A DNA stretch of 53,520 nucleotides. Source: Chloroflexota bacterium (GTDB taxonomy: Bacteria > Chloroflexota > Anaerolineae > Anaerolineales > Villigracilaceae). A program made the position numbers and the translations under genes. A model generated the notes under the pieces. The model saw only the letters and a list, made by a program, of their open reading frames with translations, was not told the DNA's origin and searched no databases. Below, in pieces: positions 16,272-25,500 of the stretch (within the stretch, counting starts at the first letter, position 1; each line of letters starts with the position of its first letter). Location of the stretch: NCBI GenBank assembly GCA_013388685.1, contig JACAET010000030.1, positions 1-53,520 of the forward strand, read 5' to 3'.

Positions 16272-16934
16272 CTACTCTTTTTTGTCTTTCACCTGCCGCA
16301 CCAGCCACTCCGCCCAGGCGTTCACTCCCTCGCCCGTCTTGCACGAAAGCAGAAACGTGATCACACCCGGATTCAACACCTCCACCCCGCGTTTGAAGTA
16401 CTCCAGATCAAACGGGACATGGGGCAGGAGGTCTATTTTGTTGACGATGAGCGCCTGCACGCCGCGGTACATGCCGGGATATTTATACGGCTTGTCGTCC
16501 CCTTCCGGGATGGAGGCGATCAACACGTTCAGATGTGTGCCAATTTGAAAGTTCGCCGGGCAGATGAGATTGCCCACATTCTCGACCAACACCAGGTCCA
16601 GCTCTGCCAACGGCAGGGCAATCAACGCGTCGGCAAGCATTGCCGCGTCGAGGTGACAATCGCCGCCTGTGTTGATTTGCACGGCGGGAAGCCCCGCCGC
16701 GGCGGCTCTGTCCGCGTCGATGGAGGAGGCGAGATCGCCCTCCACCACGCCCAAACGCAGGCGTCCGTTTAGAGATTCGAGTGTTTTGAGGATCAAGCTG
16801 GTCTTGCCTGCGCCGGGCGAAGCCATGATGTTGATCGCATACAAGCCTGCCCGATCCAGCGTTTCGCGGTTGCGCGCCGCCATGCGGTCGTTGGCGGAAA
16901 GGATTTTTTCTACGACAGGAACTCGTGTGGTCAT
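16272..16934 (-). CDS. hypB: Hydrogenase nickel-incorporation GTPase HypB
   Basis: A 220-residue HypB GTPase that with HypA inserts nickel. P-loop ASPGAGKTSLI is at about residues 38-48; VVEGDLASSIDADRAAAAGLPAVQINTGGDCHLDAAM is the metal-binding switch region with the Cys-His pair; NKIDLL is the G4 motif. There is no His-rich or CxxCGC nickel-storage N-terminus. The gene abuts hypF (two bases between) and follows hypA after a repeat-filled gap. Confidence 0.94.
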   Translation of the reverse strand: MTTRVPVVEKILSANDRMAARNRETLDRAGLYAINIMASPGAGKTSLILKTLESLNGRLRLGVVEGDLASSIDADRAAAAGLPAVQINTGGDCHLDAAMLADALIALPLAELDLVLVENVGNLICPANFQIGTHLNVLIASIPEGDDKPYKYPGMYRGVQALIVNKIDLLPHVPFDLEYFKRGVEVLNPGVITFLLSCKTGEGVNAWAEWLVRQVKDKKE

Positions 16935-16949
16935 GGCTCTCCAAAATGG

Positions 16950-17034
16950 ATGTCATTGCGAACGAAGTGAAGCGTCGTATGGCTCTGGGCGGAACAATCA
17001 CCGCCTACTCGACCCTCCGCTCGCAGCGACATGA
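16950..17034. repeat. Diverged GTCATTGCGA element between hypA and hypB
   Basis: It begins GTCATTGCGAACGAAGTGAA and ends with CGCTCGCAGCGACATGA, with CTACTCGACC in the inner part. It is a degraded relative of 4621-4764. Confidence 0.6.
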
Positions 17035-17035
17035 T

Positions 17036-17377
17036 TCATTCAACGTCAATGCTATCCACCCGAAACTCGTCGCCTTTCGTGATGCGAACGGAAAGGCTCG
17101 AACAAGCCGGACAGGCGAACGTGACATCGTCCGGCTGGAAGATGTGCCCGCAGGCGCGGCAGGTCATCTCGCCGGGGATGCGTTGGAAATGAAGCGTTGC
17201 GCCCTGGGCAATCGTCCCCTCTGCAATCGCATCCCAATAGAACTGCACCGAATCGTCCACAATCGAAGAGAACCGACCGATGACCAGGTTGATAGCGGTG
17301 ATCCGTTTCGCATCCGCTTTTTGCGCGTGCCGCAGGGAAATATCCAAAATGCTTTGCGTGACAGCCAGTTCGTGCAT
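17036..17377 (-). CDS. hypA: Hydrogenase nickel chaperone HypA
   Basis: A 113-residue HypA. The start is the ATG at 17375-17377 (MHELAVTQSIL) because His2 and Glu3 are nickel ligands; a longer frame adds 19 unsupported residues. The zinc domain has CRACGHIF and CPACSSLSV, the usual pair of CxxC motifs. It is the first gene of the order hypA-hypB-hypF-hypC-hypD-hypE. No hydrogenase subunit is in the window, so its client lies elsewhere. Confidence 0.93.
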   Translation of the reverse strand: MHELAVTQSILDISLRHAQKADAKRITAINLVIGRFSSIVDDSVQFYWDAIAEGTIAQGATLHFQRIPGEMTCRACGHIFQPDDVTFACPACSSLSVRITKGDEFRVDSIDVE

Positions 17378-17560
17378 CGTTACCGCTTCCATTAAACAAC
17401 GGTTCGAGGCGGGACAAAAAGTGAATAAAGTCATCCGCTTTGTGGATAACTTTCCTCCGATTTATGGGGCTGGTTCGAGCCGCCTGCGCCAAGTAGGGTA
17501 AAATCTCCCAATCGCACGGGAGCATGTTCCCTTCGGCGCTCTTCGAACAAGGATTTTCAC

Positions 17561-18049
17561 ATGCCATTCGATCAATCATCGGGAAGCCCGCATCATTTTC
17601 TCGCCCGACTCGCCGGCGGCTGGGCAGGATCGTCCAAACTCTGGCTGGAACCGGGCAAACTCGCCAATGAAGCGCCTCTCATCGGCAACATCCAACTGAT
17701 CTTGGACGGGCGGTTCGCATTGTTTCTTTATCAATCCTCCATCGAAGGCGAGGCGCAGCATGGCATGTTCACTTTCGGCTACAACACCACACTGGAACGC
17801 TACGAAGCCTCCTGGGTGGATTCGTTCCACAACAACACCGCCATCATGTTCTGCACGGGGAAAGCCACCGACAACGGCTTCTCCGTCCTCGGCAGTTACC
17901 CCGATCCCACTGGCGGACCGGACTGGGGCTGGCGTACCGAAGTTGAATTGATCGATGAAGACCACTTGACCATCACCGCCTACAACATCCATCCCGAATA
18001 CGGCGAGGCCAAAGCGACGGAAGCGATATTGACGAGAGTGAAAAAATAA
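17561..18049 (+). CDS. DUF1579-like protein
   Basis: A 162-residue soluble protein predicted as beta-rich. The opening HHFLARLAGGWAGSSKLWLEPGKLANEA and the later YQSSIEGEAQHGMFTFGYNTTLERYEASWVDSFHNNTAIMF match the DUF1579 (lipocalin-like) pattern. AAGGA lies upstream of the ATG. The role is unknown. It is divergent from hypA, starting 183 bases away. Confidence 0.7.
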   Translation: MPFDQSSGSPHHFLARLAGGWAGSSKLWLEPGKLANEAPLIGNIQLILDGRFALFLYQSSIEGEAQHGMFTFGYNTTLERYEASWVDSFHNNTAIMFCTGKATDNGFSVLGSYPDPTGGPDWGWRTEVELIDEDHLTITAYNIHPEYGEAKATEAILTRVKK

Positions 18050-18056
18050 GGGAACC

Positions 18057-18145
18057 TTGTCGTTGCGGGCACAGGCGAAGCAACCTCCTTCAAACAGAAG
18101 CATGATTGTTATCAGGAGATTGCTGTGGACTTCCTCGCGACGACA
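18057..18145. repeat. Diverged GTCATTGCG-type element
   Basis: GTCGTTGCGGGCACAGGCGA at the left faces TTCCTCGCGACGAC at the right, with GAAGCAACCTCC and GGAGATTGCT inside, the same word order as the element at 4621-4764. Confidence 0.55.
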
Positions 18146-18165
18146 GGTACGAACGAGGTTAAATC

Positions 18166-18939
18166 ATGACAACTCCAAACTACGAATACTACGGCTTGAT
18201 GGTCAGGTACTGGGACCTGTTGCGCGGTGACACGTCCAACTGGGATGATCGTTTCTTCTTCCTCAACGTCATCAGGAAATCCGGTCAGCCCGCATTGGAC
18301 ATCGGTTGTGCAGCGGGACGCCTATTGATCGATTATCTCGCGCAAGGCATCGACATCGACGGCGTGGACATTTCACCTGAAATGATCTCATTATGCAGAC
18401 TCAATGCGGAGAAAAAAGGTCTTAAGCCGAACCTGTACGTCCAAGGCATGAACGAGTTGAACCTGCCACGCAAATACAAGACCATCCTTGTCCCTTCGAG
18501 TTCATTGCAATTGTTGCTCGAGCCCGGTCAACCCTTGCAGGCGCTGAAACGCTTTTACGATCATCTCGAAACGGGTGGCATATTCGCAACACCGTTCATG
18601 ACACTCTGGAGGGAAGGGGATCCGCTCGAGGGAGATTTCGTTCGGGAGGCAACACGCCCCGAAGATGGCGCGACGGTCCGGCGAACGAGCTGGTGGCGTT
18701 TCAACCCCAAAACGAACATGGAAGATACGCGCGATACCTATGAAGTCATCAGGGACGGGTTGGTCATCGAAACCGAAGTCCATGAGCAGGCACCCGCCAC
18801 ACTTTCCTACACCCAGGCGGAAGCCGTCGCACTCTTTGAGCAGGCGGGCTTCAAGAATATTCAAGTCTACAGCGAGTTTACGTTCGAGCCTGTCAAACCA
18901 GCCGATACCGTCTTTTCTGTTACAGGGATCAAACCATGA
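18166..18939 (+). CDS. Class I SAM-dependent methyltransferase
   Basis: A 257-residue methyltransferase with motif I ALDIGCAAGRLLIDYLAQG at about residues 44-62, acidic DGVDISPEMI, and LVPSSSLQLLLEPGQPLQALKRFYDHLETGGIFATPF for motifs II and III. The ribosome site GAGG is present. Its stop overlaps the start of the epimerase gene by four bases (ATGA), so the two are translationally coupled. The substrate cannot be told from sequence. Confidence 0.82.
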   Translation: MTTPNYEYYGLMVRYWDLLRGDTSNWDDRFFFLNVIRKSGQPALDIGCAAGRLLIDYLAQGIDIDGVDISPEMISLCRLNAEKKGLKPNLYVQGMNELNLPRKYKTILVPSSSLQLLLEPGQPLQALKRFYDHLETGGIFATPFMTLWREGDPLEGDFVREATRPEDGATVRRTSWWRFNPKTNMEDTRDTYEVIRDGLVIETEVHEQAPATLSYTQAEAVALFEQAGFKNIQVYSEFTFEPVKPADTVFSVTGIKP

Positions 18940-19931
18940 ACCTGCTCATCATCGGCGGGACGCGCTTTCTCGGACGTCACCTCGTGGACTCTGCCATCGC
19001 GCGCGGAAACACGGTCACGCTTTTCAACCGCGGCAAGTCGAACCCGGACCTGTTTCCACACCTTGAGACGATCCATGGCGACCGCGAACATGACATTGCA
19101 AAGTTGTCGGGGTGCACATGGGACGCGGTCATAGACACTTGCGGGTATGTGCCGCGCATCGTCCGCGTATCAGCTGTCGGCTTGGAAAGAAGCGTTGGTC
19201 GTTATGTCTTCATCTCATCCATTTCGGCGTATGATGATGCCATTTTCAGAAAGACCGGCATTAATGAATCGGATCCTGTCGGTAAATTGAAGGATGAATC
19301 TGTGGAAGAAATCACGGGCGAGACGTACGGTCCGCTCAAGGCGCTGTGCGAGAAAACGATATTGGACCTGTACGGCGAGCGCGGGCTGGTCGTGCGTCCG
19401 GGTCTCATCGTCGGTCCCGACGACCCAACGGACCGTTTCACCTATTGGCCCGTGCGCATCGCCCGCGGCGGGAAAGTACTTGCGCCTGAAAAACCCGAGG
19501 TGCCAATTCAGATCATCGACGTGCGTGATTTGTCCGAATTCATCATCAAGCTGATCGAAACGGACGCATCGGGAATCTATAATGCAACGGGACCCGACCA
19601 CGAATTGACATTGGGCACGATGCTCGAAACATGCAAACAGGTGAGCGGAAGCGACGCGTCCATCCATTGGGCGTCGGTTGAATTTTTGAAACAACACAAC
19701 GTCCAGGAATGGAGCGACATGCCCGTGTGGGTCCCCGATAATGAAGAGAACGCGGGTTTCTCGCGCGTGGATGTATCCAAGGGCGTCAGGGCAGGTTTGA
19801 TGTTTCGTCCGTTGGAGGATACTGTGCGCGACACGCTCACATGGGCGAATGCCCGTCCTGCTGATCACGAATGGCGTGCAGGATTAAGATCAGACAGAGA
19901 GCAGGAATTGTTGCGTCTGCTGAATCAATAA
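18936..19931 (+). CDS. NAD-dependent epimerase/dehydratase family protein
   Basis: A 331-residue extended short-chain dehydrogenase. The N-terminal nucleotide motif is GGTRFLGRHLVD (GxxxxGR form, residues 7-18). FISSISAYDD corresponds to the Ser-active strand, and TGETYGPLKALCEK holds the YxxxK catalytic pair. This variant resembles the group related to chloroplast stem-loop binding proteins and isoflavone reductase-like epimerases found in many bacteria. It overlaps the preceding methyltransferase by four bases. Substrate unknown. Confidence 0.82.
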   Translation: MNLLIIGGTRFLGRHLVDSAIARGNTVTLFNRGKSNPDLFPHLETIHGDREHDIAKLSGCTWDAVIDTCGYVPRIVRVSAVGLERSVGRYVFISSISAYDDAIFRKTGINESDPVGKLKDESVEEITGETYGPLKALCEKTILDLYGERGLVVRPGLIVGPDDPTDRFTYWPVRIARGGKVLAPEKPEVPIQIIDVRDLSEFIIKLIETDASGIYNATGPDHELTLGTMLETCKQVSGSDASIHWASVEFLKQHNVQEWSDMPVWVPDNEENAGFSRVDVSKGVRAGLMFRPLEDTVRDTLTWANARPADHEWRAGLRSDREQELLRLLNQ

Positions 19932-19949
19932 ACAAGGAAATATTCCTGA

Positions 19950-20465
19950 ATGAAAACCCAACGCACAGCACAATTCCTTTTTGTGTTCACCCTTCTATTG
20001 TCCGCCTGCGCCAGACAAACGCAACCCGTTCTCCCGACCGCCACCCTTCCGCCTTCCGCCCCAACCAGCGCGCTGCCGACCGAAACGCCCACGGATATTC
20101 CCACTGCCATTCCAACCGAACCCCTCGCCAGCGCCGACCCCACCCTCTTCGGCGCCCTCGCCAAAAGCGAGATCAACCCGCTGGCAGGCAAGATCCATGA
20201 AGCCATCTTTATCAAGGTCATGGACAGCTTCGTTGCCAGTGAGGACATCATCGAATACCAGATCGTCGCCTCCGAGGTCTTCCCCGCCAGCGACGGGACG
20301 TTCATTGCCGAGATCTACTACAACGTCCGTACCACAGACCCCGCCTGGCTGGCGGACGGCGGCGTCCAGGCTGACGACGACTGGATCCAAAACAAATGCA
20401 ACCGTTTCGACTTCGTCAACACCGAGACGGAATTCCAACTCAGGAACCGCAGGACCTGCAATTGA
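19950..20465 (+). CDS. Predicted lipoprotein with Thr-Pro-rich linker
   Basis: A 171-residue protein with a lipoprotein signal (FLFVFTLLLSAC, lipobox cysteine at about residue 20), a Pro/Thr linker (TATLPPSAPTSALPTETPTD) and a globular C-terminal part of about 110 residues. No family recognised. It has AAGG upstream. The stop TGA shares one base with the ATG of the next gene (TGATG), so biotin carboxylase translation may be coupled to it, an odd pairing for a surface lipoprotein. Confidence 0.75.
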   Translation: MKTQRTAQFLFVFTLLLSACARQTQPVLPTATLPPSAPTSALPTETPTDIPTAIPTEPLASADPTLFGALAKSEINPLAGKIHEAIFIKVMDSFVASEDIIEYQIVASEVFPASDGTFIAEIYYNVRTTDPAWLADGGVQADDDWIQNKCNRFDFVNTETEFQLRNRRTCN

Positions 20466-21952
20466 TGTTCAAAAAGATCCTCATTGCCAACCGCGGCGAG
20501 ATCGCCGTCCGCATCCTGCGCGCCTGCAGGGAAATGGGCATCCGCACCGTCGCCGTGTACTCCGACGCCGACAAGGAAGCCGCGCACGCGCAACTCGCCG
20601 ACGAGGCGGTGTACATCGGCGCGGCATCGCCGAAGGAATCCTATTTGAAAGCGGATGCCTTGCTCCAAGCCGCCCTCTCCTCCGGGGCGGACGCCGTCCA
20701 CCCGGGTTATGGATTCCTCTCGGAGAACGCCTCCTTCGCCGGGATGGTCGAATCAGCGCAATTGACCTTCATCGGCCCCTCAGCCGCTTCCATCCGCGCC
20801 ATGGGCGATAAAGCGGAATCCAAGATTCGGATGAAAGAAGCAGGCGTCCCGACGGTGCCCGGAGCCGAAGGCTTGGAGTCCATCTACGCATTCGAAAAAG
20901 CCGCGGATGAGATCGGCTATCCCATCCTCGTCAAAGCCTCGGCGGGCGGCGGCGGCAAGGGGATGCGCATCGTCTGGGACGCGAACGACCTGCCCGAAGA
21001 GGTCGACGCGGCGCGCCGCGAAGCGCTGCATGCCTTCGGCGATGAACGTTTGCTGATTGAGAAATACATCCCGGACGCGCATCACATCGAGTTCCAGGTC
21101 TTCGGCGACAAACACGGACATCTTGTCCACCTGTTCGAGCGCGAGTGTTCCGTCCAGCGTCGTCACCAAAAGATCATCGAAGAGACGCCGTCGCCGCTGC
21201 TCACGCCGGAGTTGCGCAAGCAAATGGGCGACGCCGCCGTCAGAGCGGCAAAGGCGGTTGGCTATTACAATGCGGGAACCATCGAGTTTATTTTCGACCC
21301 TTCTTCATCTATGTTCTACTTTCTGGAAATGAACACCCGCCTGCAGGTGGAACACCCCGTCACCGAACTCACAACGGGGCTCGATCTCGTCCAATGGCAG
21401 ATTCGCGTCGCGGCGGGGGAGCCTTTCCCTTATGCGCAGGAGCAACTTTCCCCGCGTGGACATGCCATCGAATGCCGCGTCTACGCCGAAGACCCCGCCA
21501 ACGGATTCCTGCCCAGCACGGGCAAACTCCTGCAATTCGTCGAACCGCGCGGACCCGGCATTCGAGTCGACTCCGGCTTTCGCGCGGGCGATACCGTGAC
21601 TCATTTCTACGACCCCATGCTGGCGAAGTTGATCGTCCATGCCGAGAACCGGGAGACTGCCATAAAAAAGATGGGAGCCGCCTTGCGTGAATTCGTGGTT
21701 CATGGCGTTGTCACGAATATTGATTTTCTGCAGGATGTGATGTCCCATCCCGATTTTTCGAACGGCAAAGTATCCACAAGATGGGTGGAAACCCATTTCA
21801 ACTGGTTGCCGACATCCGAGCCGTCGTTCGATGCGCTCGTTGCCGTGTCGCTTGCCAGCCTGTCAATGAATGCCGTCAATCGAAAGCCGGGAATCGTACA
21901 TGAACACGATCCCTACAGTCCGTGGAAGACGGTGAACGGGTTTCGGATTTAA
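20465..21952 (+). CDS. accC: Biotin carboxylase / acyl-CoA carboxylase alpha-type subunit without BCCP
   Basis: A 495-residue ATP-grasp enzyme that carboxylates biotin. MFKKILIANRGEIAVRILRA opens the pre-ATP-grasp domain; KASAGGGGKGMR is the glycine-rich ATP loop; ERECSVQRRHQKIIEETPSP, FLEMNTRLQVEHPVTE and the C-terminal RDSGFR-like IRVDSGFRAGD complete the active site. It is about 50 residues longer than a simple AccC, and the extra tail ends in HEHDPYSPWKTVNGFR, a segment that precedes the BCCP linker in acyl-CoA carboxylase alpha chains. No biotinyl-lysine (AMKM) is present, so BCCP must come from elsewhere. Confidence 0.88.
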   Translation: MFKKILIANRGEIAVRILRACREMGIRTVAVYSDADKEAAHAQLADEAVYIGAASPKESYLKADALLQAALSSGADAVHPGYGFLSENASFAGMVESAQLTFIGPSAASIRAMGDKAESKIRMKEAGVPTVPGAEGLESIYAFEKAADEIGYPILVKASAGGGGKGMRIVWDANDLPEEVDAARREALHAFGDERLLIEKYIPDAHHIEFQVFGDKHGHLVHLFERECSVQRRHQKIIEETPSPLLTPELRKQMGDAAVRAAKAVGYYNAGTIEFIFDPSSSMFYFLEMNTRLQVEHPVTELTTGLDLVQWQIRVAAGEPFPYAQEQLSPRGHAIECRVYAEDPANGFLPSTGKLLQFVEPRGPGIRVDSGFRAGDTVTHFYDPMLAKLIVHAENRETAIKKMGAALREFVVHGVVTNIDFLQDVMSHPDFSNGKVSTRWVETHFNWLPTSEPSFDALVAVSLASLSMNAVNRKPGIVHEHDPYSPWKTVNGFRI

Positions 21953-22026
21953 GGCTCCCCCGTTCCTGGCGGAATGACCGGCAGGCTTGCCATCTCGAGC
22001 CACCGATTTGCCCTTCGGGCACGCTG

Positions 22027-22308
22027 TCACGACTCTTTCTTGTCCTGTTCCTGCCTGCGCAATTTCTGTTTCTCAGCCTGTTCCTGTTCGAGTTTCCGTT
22101 GCTCCTGCCGGCGCAGGATTTGTTTTTGTTCCTGCTCCTGTTCGAGTTTCAAGCGTTCCTGCCGGCGCAAAATTTGCTTCTGTTCCTGTTCTTTCTCGAG
22201 TTTCAGGCGTTCCTGTTGGCGCTGTACCCGTTGCTTTTCCTGCTCCTCTTCCAGTTCCTGTCGTTTTTGCTTGCGCTGTTCCATTTCTTCCTGTTGTTTT
22301 TGGGTCAT
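22027..22308 (-). CDS. Small charged coiled-coil protein made of 18-residue tandem repeats
   Basis: A 93-residue protein of almost only Q, E, K, R and L. Residues 32-49, 50-67 and 68-85 are three copies of an 18-residue unit of the form QERLKLEQEQEQKQILRR, with degenerate units on both sides; the DNA is correspondingly a 54-base tandem repeat. It should form one continuous charged helix or coiled coil. A strong GAGGAG site precedes the ATG, which argues for translation. It lies after the GlyA-GcvT gene on the same strand. No family recognised. Confidence 0.6.
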   Translation of the reverse strand: MTQKQQEEMEQRKQKRQELEEEQEKQRVQRQQERLKLEKEQEQKQILRRQERLKLEQEQEQKQILRRQEQRKLEQEQAEKQKLRRQEQDKKES

Positions 22309-22500
22309 TCAATCTCCTCTTTGATCCCTGCAAATTTGATTTCAGCGTTGTTTTCCCCACTGGTCCAACTTGCCCTATCTCATTCAATATCGCACGGTTT
22401 GGCTGGTTTTACGGAAAGGCTTATCGGCGCAGATACAATCGAACCAGTTTGCATATTTGGAATTATACCCTCTTGAATTCCACCACCTGCTAAAATTCCA

Positions 22501-22531
22501 GGGACGGCCTTCCCCTCAAGCCGTCCCTTTT
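22501..22531 (+). terminator. Hairpin terminator
   Basis: GGGACGGC (22501-22508) pairs exactly with GCCGTCCC (22520-22527) and is followed on the plus strand by TTTTAT. It lies just beyond the 3' end of the minus-strand GlyA-GcvT gene and could also act there. Confidence 0.6.
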
Positions 22532-22553
22532 ATCAAGTACCACTTACCACCCA

Positions 22554-25500
22554 CTACAGTTTCGCAAACCGACTCACCACCTTCGCCGCGCTGGGCGGAC
22601 GATCCATCGCGCCGCCCTGATGGATCAAGATGGACGTGCCTTCTTTCGCGTACTGCAATGCCACATACGCCTGCCCCGTGATGAAGCGCGCGTTGTCAAT
22701 CGCACACGAAGTGACCCAGCCGATGCGCTCGCCGCTGGTATTGACCACCGGATCGCCGTTGTGCGCCATGCGCGTGCGCTGCTCATCGAACGTGAAGCGC
22801 ACCACCACGCCCTTGCGTTCCTTTTCCCGCGCCACATAGGCTTCGCGCCCGATGAACCACGGCTTATAGACCTTCACATACGAACCGAATCCACCTTCCG
22901 CCACCCCCAGATCGCGCTCGCCGAACTTGCCCGAGCCCAATCCCATCTCATGACCGTAGAGCGGCAGCCCCGCCTCCGTCCGCAGCGAATCGCGCGCCCC
23001 CAGCCCAATCGGTTTGACGCCAAACGGCTCGCCTGCCTTCAACACCGCGTTCCAGAACTCCACCGCGCGGTCGGGATGAACGAACAACTCGAACGCCATC
23101 TTCTCGCCCGTGTAGCCTGTGCGCGAGATAATCAAATCGAATCCGCCCACCACCGCGTCGCACAACTCCGTCCGCTTCAACTTCATAATGCGCGCCCGCG
23201 TCTCCTCATCCACCCCCATTGCCAGCAAAATATCGCGGCTGCGCGGACCCTGCAAGGCAATATCCACCCGCATATCCTCTCCCGCCTTCGGGTCGCGCAG
23301 GTTGCGGATTTCGGCGTTGTAGCCATATGTCCGCGCGAACGGACGCGCATGGTCAATCCGCACCTTGCCATCGCGCACGCTTTCCAGCCACGTACGATCC
23401 TTGTCGTCGTTCGAGGCGTTCACCACCACGAGGTAATTGTCCCAATCGCGGCGGTACACCAGCGTATCGTCCACCACATCCGCCTCGGGAGTTAGAAAGT
23501 GCGTATAAAGGCTTTCGCCGGGATACAGCCCGCCGCAATCGTTGCCGCACACTGCATCCAGAAACGACGCCGCGTCCGCCCCGCGCACATCATACACACC
23601 CATGTGACTCACGTCGAACAGCCCCGCCGCCTGCCGCGTCGCCAGATGCTCCTCAAAAATGGACGTGTACACCACCGGCATTTCCCAGCCTGCAAACGGG
23701 ACCATCCTGCCGCCGAGGTCTCGATGAACCTGATTCAAACGAGTCCGTTTTAACTCGCCTTCAGCCGGCTCCACCCACTCGAAGGGCGGCAGCGGCTCTT
23801 TCTGGACGTTTCGACTTGGCTCGCCGATAAACCAGGGTTTCTCTTCCCCTTGACTCCCTCCCCTTTGGGAAGAGGGCTGGGGTGAGGATGCGATCGCCTT
23901 CTTCTTTTTCACATCCGCCACCACGAACGGACCCGGCATCCTCTTGGCGCTGAAATCTTTTTCCTGGTTCAGGTTGAACGACACGTACCCGTCCGAAAGG
24001 TCGCGCAGCCACGTTCCCACGATGCCCGCCTTCGCCGCGGGGACCTGCAGGTAATAATCGCCCATATCCACGCAGGTGAGCATGCCCTTAATGGTTCCCT
24101 TCGGAGTCGCGATGGTTGTCGCTTGTGACTCGCCTGCCTTCAACGCGCTCAAGTCGGACGACACAGCGTAATCGAGCATCTGCCGCACGCGATGACCTGT
24201 CAACTCGAAGACGCCGCTCGTTGACTTGTCGTCAATGAAATAAAAGTGAGGGTAGCCGCTCTTTTTATACTTAAAGTCAATTCCTGCCGTCTCTGCCAGC
24301 TTTCTAACCTTTACACGTGCGGCGTTCAATAGATTGAAATCCAGTTTTGCTCTCCTCATCCGCCCATGACGCGGCGTATCCACCGAATGAGGCGCGCACG
24401 CCAGCAGAACATCCGCGATGATATTTGCCAGCTGGCGGCTCTTTTTCTCGTCGAAGCCGCGCTGGGTGATCCACGGTGTGCCGAGGCGGATGCCGCTTGG
24501 GTCGGCGGAATTCTTATCGCCGGGGATGGTGTTGCGATTGACCACAATTCCCACAATGTCGAGAATCCGCGCCGCCTGATCGCCGCTGAGGGATGTGCCG
24601 TCCTCGCCTTTGACGGTGGTGCAATCCACGTTCAGCATGTGACAGTCCGTGCCGCCGAAGGGGATTCGCAGTCCGCGCTTCTGGAACTGGTCTGCCATGG
24701 CTTGCGCGTTGGCAATGGTCTGCGCTTGCAGTTTCTTGAACTGTTTGGTGCGAGCCAGTTTGAAAGTCAGCGCAAGAGCCGCAAACACGTTGACGTGCGG
24801 TCCGCCCTGTTCGCCGGGGAAGACGGCTTTGTCGAGTTTTCTGGCGATGTCGGCTTGGGTGGTCAACAGCACCGCCCCGCGCGGACCGTCGAGCGACTTG
24901 TGCGTGGTGGACATGACCACGTCGGCAATGCCAATCGGCGAGGGGACGACTCCCGCCGCCACCAGCCCGCCGATGTGCGAAATATCCGCCAGGAAGTACG
25001 CGCCGACTTCGTCTGCAATCTCGCGGAACTTCTTCCAATCGGGCACCCACGAGTACGAGGAGTAGCCGGCGATGATCAGTTTCGGTTTGTGCTCCAGCGC
25101 CAGTGCGCGGATGGCGTCGTAGTTCAGCCGTTCGTCCGCATCCACGGTGTAATGCACCGCCTTGAACCATTTGCCGCTGCGATTCACCGACGAACCGTGC
25201 GAGAGGTGACCGCCGTGCAGGAGGTTGAGTCCCATGATGGTTTCGCCCAGGGGAATCAACGCCTGATAGACCGCATTATTGGCGGGTGCGCCCGAAAGCG
25301 CCTGCACGTTGACGTAAATCTGGTCGGCGGTGTAGCCGTTGGCGGCAAACACCTCTGCCGCGCGCCGCCGCGCCAGCGCTTCGACAAGGTCGGCATATTC
25401 CACGCCCTTGTAGTAGCGCGGGTCGCCGTGACGGCGGTAATGAGTCAAACGCGCCGGATAGTCGAGAATCTCTTCTTCGGACATCCAGCGCATCTCTTCA

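Noticed and set aside
17460..17490. tRNA T-arm-like GGTTCGAGCC
   Set aside because: The flanking bases do not form the 5-bp T stem and no acceptor or anticodon arm is found around it.
22027..22308. CRISPR-like array
   Set aside because: The 54-base units are contiguous without spacers, keep one reading frame and encode a regular helix.
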